Positions 55,599 through 59,151 of a stretch of DNA of 59,151 nt are shown here, piece by piece. Each line of letters begins with the position of its first letter. The stretch's first letter is position 1. Made by a program: the position numbers and the translations under genes. The notes beneath the pieces were generated by a model that did not search any database, was not told where the DNA came from, and saw nothing but the letters and a program-made list of their open reading frames with translations. The DNA is from a virus. Where the stretch lies: positions 1-59,151 of IMG/VR virus record IMGVR_UViG_3300044999_000021, one strand, 5' to 3'.

Positions 55599-55948
55599 GG
55601 ACCCCCTTGCGTTTCCGGCCGCTTGGCTTCCGGGCTCCCGGGAGCCGGCAGTGTGCCGTTGAGTGCTTTGATCGCTTCCTGCTTCTGCGCGGGGGGCCCG
55701 GCGAATCCGTCAATGGCAGTCCGGGCGACAACGCCGATGGCCTGCTTGTTGTCGTCGGCCTTGGCTGTCGCCTTGTCGGCCTTGACGTAGGCGAGCAAGG
55801 CAATCACGATCGGCCCGAGGAACGCGCCGACCTCGGCGACCGTCGTCACTTGGTCGGCCATTGGGACGCCAGCAACCCGCATCCCAAACACGCCGATCGT
55901 GAAGACGATGCCGATGGCTGTCAGGACATAGACCGCGGCAGCTTGCAT
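55595..55948 (-). CDS. Membrane protein, 117 aa
   Basis: Start ATG 55948 overlaps the upstream stop (TGATG). Two transmembrane segments in the first 75 residues, then a Lys/Ala-rich helical tail. Another holin or antiholin-like candidate; overlaps the next start. Confidence 0.6.
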   Translation of the reverse strand: MQAAAVYVLTAIGIVFTIGVFGMRVAGVPMADQVTTVAEVGAFLGPIVIALLAYVKADKATAKADDNKQAIGVVARTAIDGFAGPPAQKQEAIKALNGTLPAPGSPEAKRPETQGGP

Positions 55949-56346
55949 CAGTCTTCCTCCGCCATGCCGCCTTCGAGCTTGTACTTGCCGAGCATCACGC
56001 CCTTCATCCACTTCATGTCCGTCATCATGACCTGCTGGCCTTGGCTGTTCTGATGGAACGATTGATGGAGATAGTCCTCCATTTTCTCGAACCTCTTCGC
56101 GACCTCTTCGGTGCTTTTGTCCGAGCGGCGCTTCAACTCCTCCATGTCGCGCTCCATGCGTTCAAGCCGCGAGTCCATTTGCGAATGCGTGACGTATTGC
56201 GATCCTTCGGCCACTGGAGGCGGGAGCGGGAAGTGCGACAGGTAAATTTGCCGGCACAGCCAGTATCCCGCCAAGACGAACAGGGCGATCACCAGCCAAC
56301 CGTCCAGTCCCGCAGGGGCAGTCACGGGGAATCCGTCGGCCAGCAT
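55948..56346 (-). CDS. Single-span protein with coiled coil (spanin- or XhlA-like), 132 aa
   Basis: One transmembrane segment (LVIALFVLAGYWLC, residues 18-31) is followed by a long charged coiled coil (residues 55-95) and a basic end. This plan resembles inner-membrane spanins or hemolysin XhlA-like lysis proteins. It is in the same operon as the holin-like genes. Confidence 0.6.
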   Translation of the reverse strand: MLADGFPVTAPAGLDGWLVIALFVLAGYWLCRQIYLSHFPLPPPVAEGSQYVTHSQMDSRLERMERDMEELKRRSDKSTEEVAKRFEKMEDYLHQSFHQNSQGQQVMMTDMKWMKGVMLGKYKLEGGMAEED

Positions 56347-56358
56347 CTCGGCTCCTTC

Positions 56359-56742
56359 CTAAAGCGACCGCGATTCGATCGCCAGCTTCGCCTCCAGCAG
56401 CCCTCTCCGCCGCTCCTGCTCATCCCGGCCCGTGCAGAGCAACGCCTTGTTGGCGATCGCTGCGGCGTTCTGGCCTCTCTCCGTCTCCGCTCCGTCATGC
56501 CGCAAGCCGATGGCCATGACTTCCAGACGACCTTGCAACTTCCGGCGGGACTCGTGGCTGACGTCGCCGCATTCCTCCATCAGGATTCGGGCGATGGCCG
56601 CTTTCGTGGCTGGGCAATTCGTCATCGGTAGCGCATCCGCGTTTGGGGCAACGGACGGAGGCGCAGTCGTGCCGCAGATGAGGTTTGGCCATGCGCTGTG
56701 GTGATTGTTTGGGCCATGATCGCTCGGGTGGTGACTTGTCAC
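56359..56742 (-). CDS. Helical protein of unknown function, 88-127 aa
   Basis: The conserved part begins at ATG 56625 (88 residues, helical with two Cys). A GTG at 56742 would add 39 residues of weak, His-rich sequence. Neither start has a clear ribosome site. A 16-bp direct repeat (56752-56767 and 56777-56792) lies just upstream. Confidence 0.5.
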   Translation of the reverse strand: MTSHHPSDHGPNNHHSAWPNLICGTTAPPSVAPNADALPMTNCPATKAAIARILMEECGDVSHESRRKLQGRLEVMAIGLRHDGAETERGQNAAAIANKALLCTGRDEQERRRGLLEAKLAIESRSL

Positions 56743-56809
56743 CTGATCCGAGCGTCCGGGTCGTGCCGCGTGCGCGGCGTCCGGGTCGTGCCCTTGATTG
56801 CGACGTATC

Positions 56810-57004
56810 TTAACCGATTTCGGGGGGCACCGGCAAGCCCTTAAGTTTCGTCGTCAACACCGCCGCGTGTTTCATGTCCCTTAGAACACCGTCATTGATC
56901 CACACTTTCAGGTCAATCTCGGCCGTCACCCCGTGCTTGCGAGTGTCGCGAAGGTAACGCACCAGTATTTGGACGGGGACTTCCTCCCCCGGGAGCAATT
57001 CCAT
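56810..57004 (-). CDS. Small protein of unknown function, 64 aa
   Basis: ATG 57004 with GGAGG 6 nt upstream. A strand-helix-strand product. It follows the Cys-rich gene. No family is recognised. Confidence 0.6.
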   Translation of the reverse strand: MELLPGEEVPVQILVRYLRDTRKHGVTAEIDLKVWINDGVLRDMKHAAVLTTKLKGLPVPPEIG

Positions 57005-57020
57005 TTTAATCCTCCATGTC

Positions 57021-58676
57021 TCAGAGGGCCTTGTGTGATTCTAGTATAGACAGCCGTTCGCGTTCCATATCGATCGCCTGCCGGATGATGAACTCGTAGA
57101 CGTTCAGCGTCGGGTCGCCGGTCAGGTCACGCGCCTGCGCCTCCAACTCGGTGAGCCGATCGGCGTATCCGAGCTTCACGGCGTTCTCGCGGAGTTGGCA
57201 GGCGAACTTGGACAGGTTCTGCTCGACCCCTTCCGGCGTGGCGTTGTCCAATTGGGTTTTCAGGGAGGCGCACCCGCAGCCGCCGGACGACTTGCCGCCG
57301 GCTTCTTCAATCAGCTTCTCCAGGGCGGTTCCTATGCCGCCTTTCTCGCGAAACGGGAGCCGGGGCGAGAACCCGATGCTGACCGTCTTCTCGCCGGCTA
57401 ACCTCCGGTCGATCGACGCCGCATATCCCGGCGTATAGGCGACCGAGTGGCAGAACTGGCAATCGTCGCGGCGGGGAAAATGTCGGCACGGACTGAATGG
57501 GCGGGCGCCCGTCGCCCCGGTGGCAGCCAGCGCGTCTGCGAGTTCGACGCCGTTGGACAGCAGCACCCAGGCTCGGTGCATGACCGCCTCTTCAGGCGTG
57601 GCCGGGCAGTGCCAGTCGATGTAGTCGCCGGCGCTGCCGGTCTGGCAACTCTGGTAACTGCCGTCCAGATTCAACGTCACGCAGGCGTTGACGCGAAAGA
57701 CGAAATTACCGAAGTTCTTCTGGTCCGGCGGGCAGTCGTAGGGGTTACATCCTTGCAAATCGTCCTGGACGCTGCATCCGTTGCAGAACGTGAAGCGGTA
57801 GTCACGCCCTAGGAGGCAGATACCGCAGTACCCTACACAACTTGGATCGTTGTTGGAGTAAGGATCGCCGGCGCAGGTGTCGGGGTTGGGAACTATCGGC
57901 ACCCAACACGACGAATCGTTGCCGAGAGGGCTGGAGCAGCAATCCACCAACGCCACGCATCGTGTGCTGATAGCGACACACTGCAAAGAGCAGGCCGGGC
58001 AAGCTGCCCTGCAACAGACGCACCCCGATGCCACAGTGCCGGCCGGGCACGGCGGCGGAGCGCTGTTGTGATAGGTGCCTCCGGTCTGGAGGACGCAATC
58101 GGCGTCGTAGTAGTACCAAGTGCAATCCGAGAATCCGTCATCTCCGACCGGTCCGCAATCGCAAGCTTTGGCCAGCAGGTTGATGTTCGCGCGAAAAAGC
58201 TGAAAGCTCGATTGCAGCCACCCAGCCCGTGGATTTCGCGTGTCGAGATGCTCGCAGTTGAACACTCCCGGAAATCCGGGGGCCGCGAGGCTGCACAGCA
58301 ACTGCGCCCCGCCGACGAACGGCCCGCAATCGGGAATCGTGTAGCCGGTCAGGTCGGGCCGCCAAATGTACTCCGTTCCGCAAAGGTACGTCGTCCAGAT
58401 CGTGCAGTGCAGCGGGTCGGTGACAATGTCGGCGCAGTGCTTGGCAGCGACGTACTGCGGGTCGGACGGGTCGAGAGCGTCAACGCGGGTCGCCGTGGAC
58501 GAGAACACCCCGCTGTCCTGCGCCTCCGGGCACGACCCGGCGGTGACAACGGTGAAGTCCATGTGCGCGGGGTAGTACCACGACCTCCCGTCGGAGGCCA
58601 TGCAGTGGAACGCCATGCAGCAGAACGTGAACGGATTCGCCGGGAACGTCTGCGTGAAGAACGATGAACACGCCAC
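57021..58676 (-). CDS. Very Cys-rich structural protein, 551 aa with about 43 Cys
   Basis: Starts at GTG 58676 with GAGGG 7 nt upstream. Residues 1-400 contain almost all of the Cys in irregular spacing with many aromatic residues, as in disulfide-stabilised surface proteins. Residues 430-551 are helical with a GGCGC linker. It lies between the join-spanning tail protein and the lysis-like cluster. It is probably a virion protein, perhaps a tip or fibre matched to a harsh extracellular setting; this is inferred. Confidence 0.65.
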   Translation of the reverse strand: MACSSFFTQTFPANPFTFCCMAFHCMASDGRSWYYPAHMDFTVVTAGSCPEAQDSGVFSSTATRVDALDPSDPQYVAAKHCADIVTDPLHCTIWTTYLCGTEYIWRPDLTGYTIPDCGPFVGGAQLLCSLAAPGFPGVFNCEHLDTRNPRAGWLQSSFQLFRANINLLAKACDCGPVGDDGFSDCTWYYYDADCVLQTGGTYHNSAPPPCPAGTVASGCVCCRAACPACSLQCVAISTRCVALVDCCSSPLGNDSSCWVPIVPNPDTCAGDPYSNNDPSCVGYCGICLLGRDYRFTFCNGCSVQDDLQGCNPYDCPPDQKNFGNFVFRVNACVTLNLDGSYQSCQTGSAGDYIDWHCPATPEEAVMHRAWVLLSNGVELADALAATGATGARPFSPCRHFPRRDDCQFCHSVAYTPGYAASIDRRLAGEKTVSIGFSPRLPFREKGGIGTALEKLIEEAGGKSSGGCGCASLKTQLDNATPEGVEQNLSKFACQLRENAVKLGYADRLTELEAQARDLTGDPTLNVYEFIIRQAIDMERERLSILESHKAL

Positions 58677-58679
58677 GGA

Positions 58680-59151
58680 TCAGCCCTCGTTGTCCGTGGC
58701 CGGTCCGGTTGCCGCGCAGTCCACCCGCCAAGCCCAGCCGGCTTCCGTAGTGAAGAACACCCGCCGCAGACCGTGGGTGCCGGTGCCGTCGGTCGGGTTG
58801 TAGGACAAGCCGGTGTACTTGACCTTGTGAACTGAATTGCCGTCGAGCTTGAACGGGGTACCAGGGGAAGTGTCATTGTAGATGATGGGGTTGTACACTC
58901 CGAAAACCCAGATAGCTTCGGTGAATTGGAGTCCCTGATTCGACCCTCCGGCCGTGTTCCAGCCGTTCCAGAGCTTGCACGAATAGAAGCAGACGCTGTT
59001 CGTCAGGTCGCTGAAATACGGCGTCCCCATGCCGGACACCGCGTCGAACAGGGCGTAGTCGTCTCCCCCGCCCCCACCGCCCCCGCTCATCACCAGCGCC
59101 GTCGATGTCGGGCTATCCACTGCCAGGACGAAATACCCCGTGCCCGCTCCC
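58680..59151 (-). CDS. C-terminal part of the join-spanning tail protein (with 1..462)
   Basis: The 3' part of the 268-residue protein that begins at 462. After the poly-Gly linker it has a compact domain of about 110 residues with YNPIIYNDTSPGTPFKLDG and a C-terminal TEAGWAWRVDC. It ends 3 bp before the Cys-rich gene start. Bases 59025-59151 repeat 1-127. Confidence 0.75.
   Translation of the reverse strand, partial: GAGTGYFVLAVDSPTSTALVMSGGGGGGGDDYALFDAVSGMGTPYFSDLTNSVCFYSCKLWNGWNTAGGSNQGLQFTEAIWVFGVYNPIIYNDTSPGTPFKLDGNSVHKVKYTGLSYNPTDGTGTHGLRRVFFTTEAGWAWRVDCAATGPATDNEG

Overview
The window is a complete, circular, temperate tailed-phage genome. Its last 127 bases (59025-59151) repeat its first 127 exactly, so the unique length is 59,024 bp and one gene is cut at the join (58680-59151 plus 1-462). 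The host is probably a planctomycete, possibly of the Gemmata group. The sequence is GC-rich; a zinc-ribbon/TPR membrane protein, a fragment resembling the planctomycete TIGR02996 domain, an HTH/receiver-like regulator and a secreted papain-type protease with a Pro-rich tail are all of planctomycete style. The host call is an inference.

Layout. (1) Late block on the minus strand, entered near 26.1 kb and read leftwards: HTH regulator, ParB-like protein, small terminase, large terminase in two ORFs, a portal fused to a gpF-like head protein, a Com-like zinc finger, a Mu gpI-like protease/scaffold, a Gly-rich head protein, a Mu gpT-like major capsid protein, head-tail joining proteins, tail tube, tail assembly chaperones with a -1 frameshift site, tape measure and other tail proteins. 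It runs across the circle join and continues at 59-46.2 kb with a very Cys-rich protein, a row of tiny membrane and secreted proteins, the C1 protease, and large tail/fibre proteins. The head module is Mu-like, but there is no transposase and no tail sheath, so it is a siphovirus-like mosaic. (2) Cargo inside the late block: a translationally coupled GHKL-type ATPase and DNA methyltransferase (3631-6566), and two opposite-strand genes (7452-8796). (3) Early block on the plus strand, 26.2-46.2 kb: an excisionase-like HTH, then about 50 short, often ATGA-coupled genes including a Sak4/AAA_24-type recombinase ATPase, an SSB-like protein with a DIPF tip, a ParB-like protein, an SF2 helicase, a PAPS-reductase-family enzyme, an Acb2-like small protein, and HNH and VRR-NUC nucleases. 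No DNA polymerase or primase is recognisable, so replication probably uses the host enzymes. (4) The lysogeny locus lies inside the early block: a tyrosine integrase on the minus strand ends 2 bp from a tRNA 3'-end fragment (attP).

The most unusual features are structured nucleic acids. Three related three-way-junction elements lie 45-49 nt upstream of the major capsid, tail tube and another structural gene. A pseudoknot-capable element lies beside attP, and a branched terminator precedes the recombinase gene. The strongest protein leads are the GHKL/methyltransferase pair, the secreted papain-type protease in a genome with no visible peptidoglycan hydrolase, the 22-copy Cys-Ser-X repeat protein and the Acb2-like candidate anti-CBASS protein.
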